Source: Xanthobacteraceae bacterium
GTDB lineage: Bacteria > Pseudomonadota > Alphaproteobacteria > Rhizobiales > Xanthobacteraceae
Assembly: GCA_019746355.1 (NCBI GenBank)
Contig: JAIESC010000233.1
Span: forward strand, 1-12,944
Length of the DNA: 12,944 bases
Direction of reading: 5' to 3'
Below the pieces are notes generated by a model. That model had not been told where the DNA came from, made no database searches, and worked only from the letters and a program-made list of their open reading frames with translations. Made by a program: the position numbers and the translations under genes. How positions within the stretch are numbered: the stretch's first letter is position 1; each line of letters starts with the position of its first letter. This document shows, piece after piece, positions 1-6,007 of the stretch.

Positions 1-359
1 ATGTAGCGCGCCGCCGCGATCAGGTGCGCCTCGTCCATCACGACCGAGCCGAACCGGCCCTGGAACAGGTGGCCGGTCCAGCGGGCGCGCGCGTTGACGA
101 AAGCCGTGTAGCGCCGATGCGTCTCGCCCAGCGCGCGCGACAGCGCCTCGGCGGTGTGCGGCACCAGGATCAGATGCACATGGTTGGGCATCAGGCCGTA
201 GCACCAGACCTCGACGCCGGCCCTGGCGCAGCGCTCGGCCAGAAGGTCGCGGTAGAGCGCGAAGTCGGCCGGCTCGAAGAACACCGGCTGGCGCCGGTTG
301 CCGCGCTGGGTGACGTGGTGGGGAAAGCCTGGAACGACAATGCGGCCGATACGCGCCAT
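1..359 (-). CDS. RAYT-type (Y1, HUH) transposase, N-terminal part, runs off the window
   Basis: This is the 5' part of a REP-associated tyrosine transposase of the IS200-like Y1 superfamily, which cuts and rejoins single-stranded DNA. Visible features are HVTQRGNRRQPVFF near residues 15-28, the HUH motif LMPNHVHLIL with His60 and His62, and GHLFQGRF near residues 96-103. ARY ends with Tyr119 at bases 3-5, which by family alignment is the presumptive catalytic tyrosine. It starts at ATG 359, and no strong ribosome binding site is visible. The reading frame is intact to the window edge, unlike the second copy at 3298-4094, which carries an insertion. Where the two copies overlap they are almost identical: I see two base differences between 82-418 and 3817-4153. 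The C-terminus lies outside the window, so I cannot say whether this copy is functional. Confidence 0.85.
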   Translation of the reverse strand, partial: MARIGRIVVPGFPHHVTQRGNRRQPVFFEPADFALYRDLLAERCARAGVEVWCYGLMPNHVHLILVPHTAEALSRALGETHRRYTAFVNARARWTGHLFQGRFGSVVMDEAHLIAAARY

Positions 360-391
360 AGTTGTAGCAGATCACGGCCCGGGTATTTGTG

Positions 392-418
392 CAATTGGTA
401 AGGTGTCACCGTAATTCC
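392..418 (-). repeat. 27-bp terminal inverted repeat of the RAYT-type element, copy B
   Basis: On the minus strand this reads GGAATTAC then GGTGACACCTTACCAATTG. The same 27 bases occur at 3281-3307 (plus strand) and at 4127-4153 (minus strand). The core GGTGACACC is a short palindrome with a central A, as in REP-like ends recognised by RAYT transposases. This copy marks the exact junction with the lipase gene. Confidence 0.9.
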
Positions 419-1135
419 AAAAAGACCAACATTCGAGAACAACGTCTGCGAAACGGTCGTGTTGTCCAGCAGGAGGCCATAGGCCACCTTGGCCGCGGCT
501 ATGATCGGATTTACTCCCTGTGCGATGAAAGTAGCGAGGGACAACGGACCGGAGGCCGCACGAAGTCCCGCCGCTACCTCGCCGTTCGTCAGAAATTGCC
601 GGACGGTGGCGGATGTGAGCGGCACCCCCTGGGGGGCACCGTTCGAAAGTATCTGGGCAGCGACACCTGTTCCAAATGGAATGTTGTTGAATACGGTCGC
701 GGCTGAGCCGGTCAGGTCGCTTACAAATGCCGCCAGACCTCCGCCCAACGAATGTCCGGTGAGTATGATGTTTTGCGCGCCGCCCGCAGTGACGGCCAGT
801 CGCTGATTGTAGAAATCCAGCGCCAGTTGCGGCTGGCTTGCCGGCGAAAATCCGCCGCTGAGTGTCCAGCCATACAACACATCTTTGAGATTTGGCCCCA
901 CATAACCGTCAAATGATGTGCCCCGGTAGGAAATAACGGTCTTGGTGTCCCAGCTATACGCAATGGCGTAGAAGCTGGCCCCTTCGTTGGCGAACGGTTC
1001 GATAATCGTGGCGTTGCCGATTTTCGTCCCTGGCGTGGTGGAGTTATTTGGCAAAAGCATGCCGGGACCACTGCCCCGGTTGTAAGCGTCGAGGGACAGA
1101 ACGGCGAGAAACAGGTCATCGGATGTGGCGGGCAT
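419..1135 (-). pseudogene. class 3 lipase, C-terminus lost to element insertion (module 1)
   Basis: This is an alpha/beta-hydrolase of the class 3 lipase type, preserved for 239 native codons. The nucleophile elbow TGHSLGGG places the catalytic Ser at residue 129. An oxyanion-type YRGTS stretch is at residues 70-74 and VFNNIPFGTG is near 148-157. Known class 3 lipases need an Asp and a His further downstream. These are absent because the RAYT element begins at 418, so the product should lack a complete triad. The frame stays open into the element (ITVTPYQL...) as far as 191, giving a chimeric tail. The start ATG at 1135 lies one base after the stop of the lipoprotein gene (TAG-A-ATG), so the two are probably co-transcribed and translationally coupled. 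There is no signal peptide. The N-terminus closely matches the lipase fragment at 4162-4418. Confidence 0.85.
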
Positions 1136-1136
1136 T

Positions 1137-1901
1137 CTACTGTTTCCGTTTCAAAGTGCCGGATTGATCGAAGTCGATTGATTTCAGGAAATTCGCTATC
1201 TCTCTCTGAGGCCCGAACTGAGATCCATCCAATCTGAGATTTCTCTCAAAATATTCGGGCAACCACGGCAGCTTCGTCTCGATGCCTGTGGTGATCGGCT
1301 CGGCGGTGATTTCAAGCGTGATTTCGTTCCACGTGATGTTGGGGCCCAGCGTTGCCTGCAGGTTGTTCGGATCGATCTCAATCACGCTCTTGGGATCGTT
1401 GATGTCCGCGAAGGTCACGAGGTCGGGCAGGTCGGCAGGAGGTATTGCGCGCGTGCCGCGCATGCGGGCGATGCGCCGCACGTCGGCCATGAAATCTTCC
1501 GAGAGAGCCAACCCATAAATCCGAGATATCTGCCTGATGCCCGGTCCCGATTCGGGTGACCAGCCTTCCTTGCCGAGTTGCCAGCTCCGATCTTTGCTGT
1601 CTTTCGGACGAAACTGATCAGCCAGCCGACTCGTCAGCAATGCGATCAACGGTCTCGCGCCGGGACCGAGGTCCAGGTACAAAGCTTCGCCTTGAAGCTT
1701 GTGCTTGATGCCCCGCTCCGGAAATCTGATCTCGCTAAACCGCACTTCAGCGACGCTTGAAGCGCGCTTGACGCCCCCTAGCGTATTGACCGCGAGCGTC
1801 AGCTTGTATCGATAGCTTTCGGTTTTTCCGCAGCCCGTAAGTCCGAGGGTCAACATGGCCGCGGCAGCGAGGCGCACGAAAGGCAGCGATGTTAGCGACA
1901 T
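1137..1901 (-). CDS. putative lipoprotein of an unrecognised family, partner of lipase (module 1)
   Basis: I do not recognise a named family. From ATG 1901 the protein is 254 aa with a textbook lipoprotein signal: Arg10, a hydrophobic stretch, and lipobox LTGC with the lipidated Cys at residue 24. It therefore probably sits on the inner or outer membrane, facing the periplasm. In-frame starts also exist at ATG 1946 and GTG 1967, but they would bury the signal peptide. Blocks shared with the paralogue at 4431-5144 are RYKL (31-34), GVK..SSV (43-50), GEALYLDLG (71-79), LVTFAD (161-166), EPIT (201-204) and KLPWLP (210-215). The lipase gene starts one base downstream. An immunity or chaperone role for the lipase is inference only. 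Confidence 0.75.
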   Translation of the reverse strand: MSLTSLPFVRLAAAAMLTLGLTGCGKTESYRYKLTLAVNTLGGVKRASSVAEVRFSEIRFPERGIKHKLQGEALYLDLGPGARPLIALLTSRLADQFRPKDSKDRSWQLGKEGWSPESGPGIRQISRIYGLALSEDFMADVRRIARMRGTRAIPPADLPDLVTFADINDPKSVIEIDPNNLQATLGPNITWNEITLEITAEPITTGIETKLPWLPEYFERNLRLDGSQFGPQREIANFLKSIDFDQSGTLKRKQ

Positions 1902-2147
1902 GAGCCCGGCCCCCGCACTTGCGGCCTCTGCGCGCTTTTCCAGCATCCCCGCAAGTGTTGTCGTCACGCTGACAGCACCCTTATGTGAAAGCCGAGTGTA
2001 TTAAACAGGACCTCGCTCGACGGCATGAGCCCGTCGAAGTTTCATCGCGAAAGCGCATTGCCGAGATTGTTTTGTTGCAGGTACACGTGCCGGCGCGCGC
2101 GGCATTTGCAATGAAAGAAGACGCGCTGCAGCGTTCAATGAGAAGAA

Positions 2148-2157
2148 AGCACGTGCT
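2148..2157. promoter_or_regulatory. conserved palindrome AGCACGTGCT, candidate operator (module 1)
   Basis: A perfect 10-bp palindrome roughly 40 bases downstream of the promoter-like hexamers. It is conserved and extended to 12 bp (AAGCACGTGCTT) at the matching place in module 2 (5209-5220). Survival of symmetry in both diverged copies suggests a protein-binding site; the binding protein is unknown. Confidence 0.35.
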
Positions 2158-2196
2158 GTTGATGTGAAAATGATCACCTCCCCCAGCTTAGGAGTG

Positions 2197-2224
2197 AGTG
2201 TAGCAGTCAATTGCGGCAGCACAA
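2197..2224 (-). promoter_or_regulatory. candidate sigma70 promoter of module 1
   Basis: On the minus strand there is TTGTGC (2219-2224), a 16-bp spacer, then TACACT (2197-2202) preceded by TGC, giving an extended -10. The same arrangement with the same spacer length is at 5258-5285 in the paralogous module (TTGTGT / TACGTT). This is a candidate only; the -35 is imperfect. Confidence 0.35.
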
Positions 2225-2365
2225 ACAACAATTGTATTCCGTGTGAATAGCCGCGATGATAGAATTCGCAAATTGATCAAAAATGCGCTGCACAGCCAAC
2301 CTCAAGGCTGAGCTTGCGCTTATTCGTGCGATTCGATATTCCACCGACTTGCGCTGCATAAAAAT

Positions 2366-2452
2366 CAAATTGCGGTGACACCTTACCATTTGCCGAATTG
2401 TGCTGCGGAAACAGCCTCATCGTTTCGGCCTGCGTTACATCGCGCGGCTTGG
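2366..2452 (-). mobile_element. left-end stub of the RAYT-type element, remnant 1
   Basis: This aligns with the first ~87 bases of the complete copy (from 3281): GCGGTGACACCTTACCA followed by the 3' coding end of the transposase. Its outermost bases are degraded (CAAATTGCGG against GGAATTACGG). It is cut after CGCGCGGCTTGG, where remnant 2 begins. This is the most diverged and presumably oldest copy in the window. Confidence 0.75.
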
Positions 2453-2639
2453 AATTACGAATTACGGTGACACCTTACCAATTGCCGAACTGCCCTGCGG
2501 AAACAGCGTCATCGTCTCGGCCTGCGTCGCATCGCGCCGCTTGGGGCCGCGCCGTTGCGGGCGCAGCCGGCGGCGCGAGCGGCGCTCGATCTCGGTGAGA
2601 AAGCTCTGCGAACCGAGCGGCCGGCCGGTGGTTTCGGCA
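2451..2639 (-). mobile_element. left-end stub of the RAYT-type element, remnant 2, with doubled octamer
   Basis: GGAATTAC at 2451-2458 is followed by GAATTACGGTGACACC and continues colinearly with the complete element up to GGTTTCGGCA at 2639. It encodes on the minus strand the last ~50 residues of the transposase (TTGRPLGSQSFLTEIERR, then PQRRGPK.RDATQAETM). Sequence matching the element stops at 2640, just before the 3' end of the glycosyltransferase fragment. It was probably truncated by recombination or deletion. It is nested at the broken end of remnant 1, in the same orientation. Confidence 0.8.
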
Positions 2640-2649
2640 CCCGGACCAT

Positions 2650-3280
2650 CTACGCGCGAATTTCCTTCATGGCTTCGCGCAGCTGCTCCACATCGACGAC
2701 GATGTTGCTCGTGTCGTCGTAGGAATGGCTGAATACGCCCCAATAGTGAAATCCAAGAAAATTGGCGAGGTGAATGAAGTTGGCCCTTGGCGTCCGCGCG
2801 CCGACGACTTCGATCACGAGCAACGGCGCGTTCATATACAGGAGATTGGTCAGAGCAGCGCCGTGCGACGCGAGAACGACGCCGGCCCCATCCAGCAGGC
2901 GGATCTGCTGCTCGATCGAAAGGTCGCTGCCGAACTCGACCGTCTCGAATTTATGGTCGATGAGAAACGACCTGAAGTCCGGCGACTCGCTCATGCCGCC
3001 GCCGGACATTGTGCGCGTCACTCGTTCGCCGCGACGAATATAGACCCGCCGATTGCCGGGCTTCGCTCTCAGTGCCGCCCTCTCTCTGAGCCATTGGATT
3101 CCGGTCTCGGACATCAGCTCATGCGCGATTCGTGGATCGCGCAGCCGTATCGGTTCAGGATTGAGAATGCCGATCTTCTTGTTCTGCGCCACAAACGACA
3201 GAAGATCGCGATGAAAATGCCGCTGCAGCGACCCGACCGGAATTGCCAGAAACCACGCGGATTCGTGGAAGCGAATTGTT
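2650..3280 (-). pseudogene. GT61 (DUF563) glycosyltransferase, C-terminal fragment
   Basis: The frame is open from the element boundary at 3280 to a TAG at 2650-2652, about 209 codons. Family marks in order are RRVYIRRGE, FETVEFGSDLSIEQQIRLL, and VVLASHGAALTNLLYM, the hallmark HGA.LTN of GT61 enzymes, followed by LLVIEVVG. Members transfer sugars in polysaccharide or glycoprotein synthesis and are usually 350-450 aa, so the N-terminal part is missing. It was removed exactly at the terminal repeat of the complete RAYT element. A GTG at 3192 could start translation, but I regard it as internal because the upstream codons (FHESAWFLAIP..., read to 3280) look native. See 5343-5688 for a possible N-terminal piece. 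Confidence 0.8.
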
Positions 3281-3307
3281 GGAATTACGGTGACACCTTA
3301 CCAATTG
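3281..3307 (+). repeat. 27-bp terminal inverted repeat, left end of copy A
   Basis: GGAATTAC followed by GGTGACACCTTACCAATTG. It is an exact reverse complement of 4127-4153 and of 392-418. Confidence 0.92.
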
Positions 3308-4094
3308 TCGAATTTGCGCTGCGCAAACAGCATCATCGTCTCGGCTTGCGTTGCATCGCGCGGCTTGGGGCCGCGCCGTTGCGGGCGCACGCTTCGGCGC
3401 AAGCGGCGCTCGATCTCGGTGAGAAAGCTCTGCGAGCCGAGCGGCCGGCCGGTGGTTTCGGCAAGGCGCAGCGCCGCCAGCGTCACGGCGTCCGGCTCGA
3501 CGCCGACCAGGTCGAGCGCGGAGCCGACTCGTTCCAGCAGCGGTCTCACCTTGACCAATTCGTCGTCGCGGCCCGCAAGATGCGCCCGCGCGCTCGACCA
3601 GGCCCAATCCTGCGGCCGAGCCACCAGCCGTGCCCGCACCGGGTTGAGCGCGATGTAGCGCGCCGCCGCGATCAGGTGCGCCTCGTCCATCACGACCGAG
3701 CCGAACCGGCCCTGGAACAGGTGGCCGGTGTGGCTCCTGCGTTTGCGCATGTCCCTTTCGGAAAACCGGTGCCCACCCCGGATCAAGTCCGGGGCAGGCT
3801 TTTTCCGGGACATGCGCGGGCGCGCGCGTTGATGAAAGCCGTGTAGCGCCGATGCGCCTCGCCCAGCGCGCGCGACAGCGCCTCGGCGGTGTGCGGCACC
3901 AGGATCAGATGCACATGGTTGGGCATCAGGCCGTAGCACCAGACCTCGACGCCGGCCCTGGCGCAGCGCTCGGCCAGAAGGTCGCGGTAGAGCGCGAAGT
4001 CGGCCGGCTCGAAGAACACCGGCTGGCGCCGGTTGCCGCGCTGGGTGACGTGGTGGGGAAAGCCTGGAACGACAATGCGGCCGATACGCGCCAT
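3298..4094 (-). pseudogene. RAYT-type transposase interrupted by an 87-bp palindromic repeat
   Basis: The N-terminal half reads in one frame from ATG 4094 to 3817 (HVTQRGNRR, HUH motif MPNHVHL). The C-terminal half resumes in another frame from 3729 to a stop at 3298 (GHLFQGRF, ARYIALNPVRA with the presumptive catalytic Tyr, QDWAWSSARAH, TTGRPLGSQSFLTEIERR). The 87-bp insert replaces 4 bp found in copy B, a net +83, which shifts the frame and brings an early stop (KSLPRT). Without it the protein would be about 237 aa, normal for the family. The gene should be inactive unless a functional copy acts in trans. Confidence 0.88.
3730..3816. repeat. 87-bp palindromic repeat inserted in the transposase gene
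   Basis: Nested inverted repeats: CGCATGTCCC (3746-3755) with GGGACATGCG (3807-3816); GGAAAA (3760-3765) with TTTTCC (3801-3806); and CCCCGGA (3776-3782) with TCCGGGG (3788-3794) around TCAAG. Copy B has only CCAG at this place, so the insert is directly visible by comparison. From memory, similar GGAAAACCGG / CCGGACTTGATCCGG palindromes are abundant between genes in Bradyrhizobium-like genomes; I could not verify this here. It lies inside a coding region, which is unusual for such repeats. Confidence 0.8.
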
Positions 4095-4126
4095 AGTTGT
4101 AGCAGATCACGGCCCGGGTATTTGTG

Positions 4127-4153
4127 CAATTGGTAAGGTGTCACCGTAATTCC
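4127..4153 (-). repeat. 27-bp terminal inverted repeat, right end of copy A
   Basis: Exact inverted partner of 3281-3307. It is followed directly by a second GTAATTCC (4154-4161), so the outer octamer of the end is doubled. Confidence 0.92.
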
Positions 4154-4161
4154 GTAATTCC

Positions 4162-4418
4162 AGGTCGACGGATTAAACAGTGCAAGGTTCACCTCCGGAA
4201 GAATGTCAGTTCCGCGGTATGAGATGATCGTCTTGCTGTCCCAAGTATAAGCTTGAGCAAAAAAACCCTCTGCTTTCGCTTGTTCGTCGCCTTGAGAGGC
4301 GCCGATTGTCGCGTCGCCTGGTAGTATTGTTGCTTAACTTAAGCCCCGCATCGTAGCCCCGGTTATAAGCATCCATAGCCAGGATCGCACGAAAGAGATC
4401 TTCGTTGCTAACCGTCAT
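4162..4418 (-). pseudogene. class 3 lipase N-terminal fragment, frameshifted and cut by element (module 2)
   Basis: From ATG 4418, SNEDLFRAILAMDAYNRGY matches the start of the lipase at 419-1135 (SDDLFLAVLSLDAYNRG). A single-base shift near 4318-4328 breaks the frame. In the next frame the homology resumes (PGDATIG, then AYTWDSKTIISYRGTD, matching AYSWDTKTVISYRGTS). It continues to the element boundary, about 85 codons in total, and the GHSLGGG region is missing. AGAGG, seven bases before the ATG, is a fair ribosome binding site. The gene follows the anchored-protein gene by 12 bases. It is certainly non-functional. Confidence 0.85.
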
Positions 4419-4430
4419 GGGTTGCCTCTT

Positions 4431-5144
4431 TCACTTTGTGAAATTTCCACCATGCAGGCAGTGGGCCTCACTTGGAAAACAAGCACCCCGGCCGCTTAGA
4501 TAGGTCGGATGCGGCAGCCAAGGGAGCTTGGCTGCTAACGTTCTGCTTATTGGGGCGTCCGTGGTTTCCAGAAAGGCGCGTCGAAACCTGACGCCTGGCC
4601 GAAATGCCCGCTCGAAATCATCTCGCTCAACTACGCTTACTGTGACCGGCAGCTTTCGATCAGAGAAGGTCACAAATGTTGGTACGTACTCTTGGGGTAG
4701 GTCGCCTCTACCTTTGAGTTTATATTCGTCCCGCCAAGCGACTTTTTTTCCCCTCGCGAGCGCTGCACGCGTTAGGCCGAATATCTTGTCTTGATCCTGC
4801 CCCTTAGCGCCCCATCCCAGTATTCCAATCACAAACTGACCTTTCCCAAGGTCAACAAAAACCGCTTCGCCTTTCGCCTCGCCACGGACTCCTCGGGCCT
4901 CAACCGGCCCCCAACCGCCACTCTCCCAAAACGAGGTTTGGATTACGCTCGATCCGGACTTCAACCCTTCCGGAGTTTCGACTTCGATTACGAGACGAAA
5001 CCGATTTGTGTATTCAGGAAAGATGAAGTGGTAACCTACGTAGACGCCCGCGCCCAAGAGGATAAGCAGCGCGGCAACAAGACAGCCTCGGCCAACGCTC
5101 AATTTGCTGACGCGGGCGTCGTCAAGCATGCGCATCGAACTCAT
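4431..5144 (-). CDS. putative membrane-anchored protein, paralogue of the module 1 lipoprotein (module 2)
   Basis: 237 aa from ATG 5144. Alternatives ATG 5135 and 5129 cannot be excluded, and the frame is open up to TTG 5285. A short basic N-terminus precedes one hydrophobic segment at about residues 21-42 (CLVAALLILLGAGVYVGYHF). The bulk should lie in the periplasm, anchored by this segment instead of a lipid. Blocks shared with the protein at 1137-1901 are ETPEGLKSGSSV (56-67), GEAVFVDLG (92-100), TFVTFSD (156-162) and KLPWLP (206-211). The C-terminus is Cys-containing (GRGACFPSEAHCLHGGNF). The frame is intact although its lipase partner is destroyed. Function is unknown; a lipase immunity or accessory role is inference. 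Confidence 0.7.
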   Translation of the reverse strand: MSSMRMLDDARVSKLSVGRGCLVAALLILLGAGVYVGYHFIFPEYTNRFRLVIEVETPEGLKSGSSVIQTSFWESGGWGPVEARGVRGEAKGEAVFVDLGKGQFVIGILGWGAKGQDQDKIFGLTRAALARGKKVAWRDEYKLKGRGDLPQEYVPTFVTFSDRKLPVTVSVVERDDFERAFRPGVRFRRAFLETTDAPISRTLAAKLPWLPHPTYLSGRGACFPSEAHCLHGGNFTK

Positions 5145-5208
5145 ATCCGATTGCGCGCGCTCAGCGCTTGCCAAGAAGGACGGCGCTGTGCGGCGTTCGA
5201 TGAGACGC

Positions 5209-5220
5209 AAGCACGTGCTT
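5209..5220. promoter_or_regulatory. conserved palindrome AAGCACGTGCTT, candidate operator (module 2)
   Basis: Perfect 12-bp palindrome, partner of 2148-2157, at the same distance from the promoter-like hexamers. It is a candidate repressor or activator site. Only conservation and symmetry support it. Confidence 0.35.
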
Positions 5221-5257
5221 CTGATGTGACAATGACCGCCTCCCCTCGACGGTAGCG

Positions 5258-5285
5258 AACGTAGCAGCCAATTCTGACGACACAA
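5258..5285 (-). promoter_or_regulatory. candidate sigma70 promoter of module 2
   Basis: On the minus strand there is TTGTGT (5280-5285), a 16-bp spacer, then TACGTT (5258-5263) with an extended TGC. It matches the module 1 candidate in layout. The -10 is weak. Confidence 0.3.
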
Positions 5286-5342
5286 ATAACAATTGTATTC
5301 GGTGTGAATTTAGCGCGATGCTAGAAATCGCACACAGATCAA

Positions 5343-5688
5343 GAGTTCCGTGCGAACGAGCCGCGTTCTCGACGTCGAAATCGACAGTATTGCAGAAGTC
5401 GTCCATGGCCTGCGAAGCCGACGCATCCTCCCACGACATGTTGGCCTTGATGCACATGCCGTCCCGGCGTACGAGAATCAACTCCCGGAGCACGACGTAC
5501 TCTCCGTGCAGGATCCCTGCCCGCTCGAACGTCACCTCGCTGAAATAATTCAGAACCGACTCAAACGGCGCCCGCGACGCCGCGCTGAAGCGCACGCGCG
5601 AGCGGTCAAGAGCTCGCGGCACGACCCGATTGGTCGTGTACGAGAAGTCCCGGCATTGATAGAACGTCGGAATCGGCGGCGCTGCCAT
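5343..5688 (-). pseudogene. hypothetical protein fragment, possibly the N-terminal part of a GT61-type glycosyltransferase
   Basis: Not recognised with certainty. From ATG 5688 (or GTG 5718) it reads PPIPTFYQCRDFSYTT, then YFSEVTFERAGILHGEYVVL, ILVRRDGMCI and MSWEDASASQAMDDF. The frame stays open to TGA 5161, but after about 5342 it enters the duplicated module 2 upstream region, so the native C-terminus is probably lost there. The block EVTFERAGILHGEYVVL...L.RRDG resembles the beta-rich N-terminal region of GT61 proteins. It lies on the same strand as the GT61 C-terminal fragment (2650-3280) and upstream of it, with module 2 and the RAYT element between. The link is inference. Confidence 0.4.
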
Positions 5689-5718
5689 CGGAAGGAACCG
5701 AGATGCGGCGGCCTGCAC

Positions 5719-6007
5719 GTCTCACGCTGGGCTGCGGCGCCAAGAGACGAATCACTTCAGTTGCTCATGACATATCACGCGGCTCGATCGCTGTCCGCCG
5801 GCGTTCGTCGACGGGATCGGCGCCGTTGATTTTAGCCCCGCGAGCGATGGCCCCGCGCGGCTATTGCCGCAGCAGTCCGCAATAGCGCTGCGCGCCGTTG
5901 TCCCAGCAGCCGGTCTGGCGGCAGACGGATTGCCCGGCATCCGGCACCGCCTGCACAGCCAGATCGCAGAACCGAATGTGCCGTTCAACTCGGGACGCGC
6001 GCTTTGA
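5719..6007. other. intergenic stretch with no supported gene
   Basis: Short open stretches on both strands do not resemble known families. A minus-strand frame ending at 5861 has a Cys-rich tail (CRQTGCWDNGAQRYCGLLRQ) that might be the 3' end of a decayed secreted protein, but its upstream part has no convincing start or signal peptide. I call nothing here. Confidence 0.4.

Larger units (their letters stand above)
1..418 (-). mobile_element. RAYT-type insertion element, copy B (partial, right end present)
   Basis: This is the transposase-start end of an element whose complete copy is at 3281-4153. It ends at 418 with the same 27-bp terminal repeat (392-418) and is inserted within the class 3 lipase gene to its right. 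The other end lies beyond base 1. No target-site duplication can be tested because only one flank is visible. Near-identity to the complete copy argues that both insertions are recent or that one derives from the other. Confidence 0.85.
2100..2280 (-). repeat. upstream region of module 1, duplicated at 5160-5342
   Basis: This non-coding block aligns with 5160-5342. Shared stretches include CAATTGT-ATTC, GTGTGAAT, TAGCAG-CAATT, CACGTGCT and GATGTGA, on the plus strand. It lies upstream of the lipoprotein gene, as its partner lies upstream of the second anchored-protein gene, so the duplication included the control region. The two copies differ by single-base indels that would change reading frame, which argues against a conserved leader protein. 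Confidence 0.7.
3281..4153 (-). mobile_element. complete RAYT-type insertion element, copy A (873 bp)
   Basis: It is bounded by perfect 27-bp inverted repeats at 3281-3307 and 4127-4153 and carries a single transposase gene on the minus strand, disrupted by an 87-bp palindrome. Classical IS200/IS605 elements lack terminal inverted repeats. RAYT genes are typically flanked by inverted REP-like hairpins, which fits GGTGACACC at each end. The left flank is a GT61 gene fragment and the right flank a lipase fragment, so the flanks do not rejoin into one gene. No target duplication is seen, but the octamer GTAATTCC is doubled at the right edge (4146-4161). Confidence 0.85.
5160..5342 (-). repeat. 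upstream region of module 2, duplicated at 2100-2280
   Basis: Partner of the block at 2100-2280, lying just before the anchored-protein gene. Similarity ends near 5342 (GATCAA in both), which probably marks the edge of the duplicated module. Beyond it the sequence is that of a different gene fragment. Confidence 0.7.

Noticed and set aside
191..418. C-terminal extension of the lipase into the element
   Set aside because: This is element DNA read out of the transposase frame. The same tail appears at the lipase 2 junction, so it is a fusion artefact and not native lipase sequence.
2001..2231. 76-codon minus-strand frame upstream of the lipoprotein gene
   Set aside because: It lies in the duplicated upstream block, where the two copies differ by indels that break the frame. 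There is no family resemblance.
3776..3794. CCCCGGA-TCAAG-TCCGGGG hairpin as a transcription terminator
   Set aside because: It is the core of the larger inserted palindrome, lies inside a coding region and has no U-run.
2725..3846. Long open frame (373 codons) on the plus strand
   Set aside because: It runs antisense through the GT61 fragment, the element end and the transposase. Its translation resembles no family and crosses known element boundaries.
3298..4110. Single 270-codon minus-strand frame spanning the complete element
   Set aside because: Only its second half is the transposase frame. The first half is a shifted reading of the N-terminal coding region joined through the 87-bp insert.
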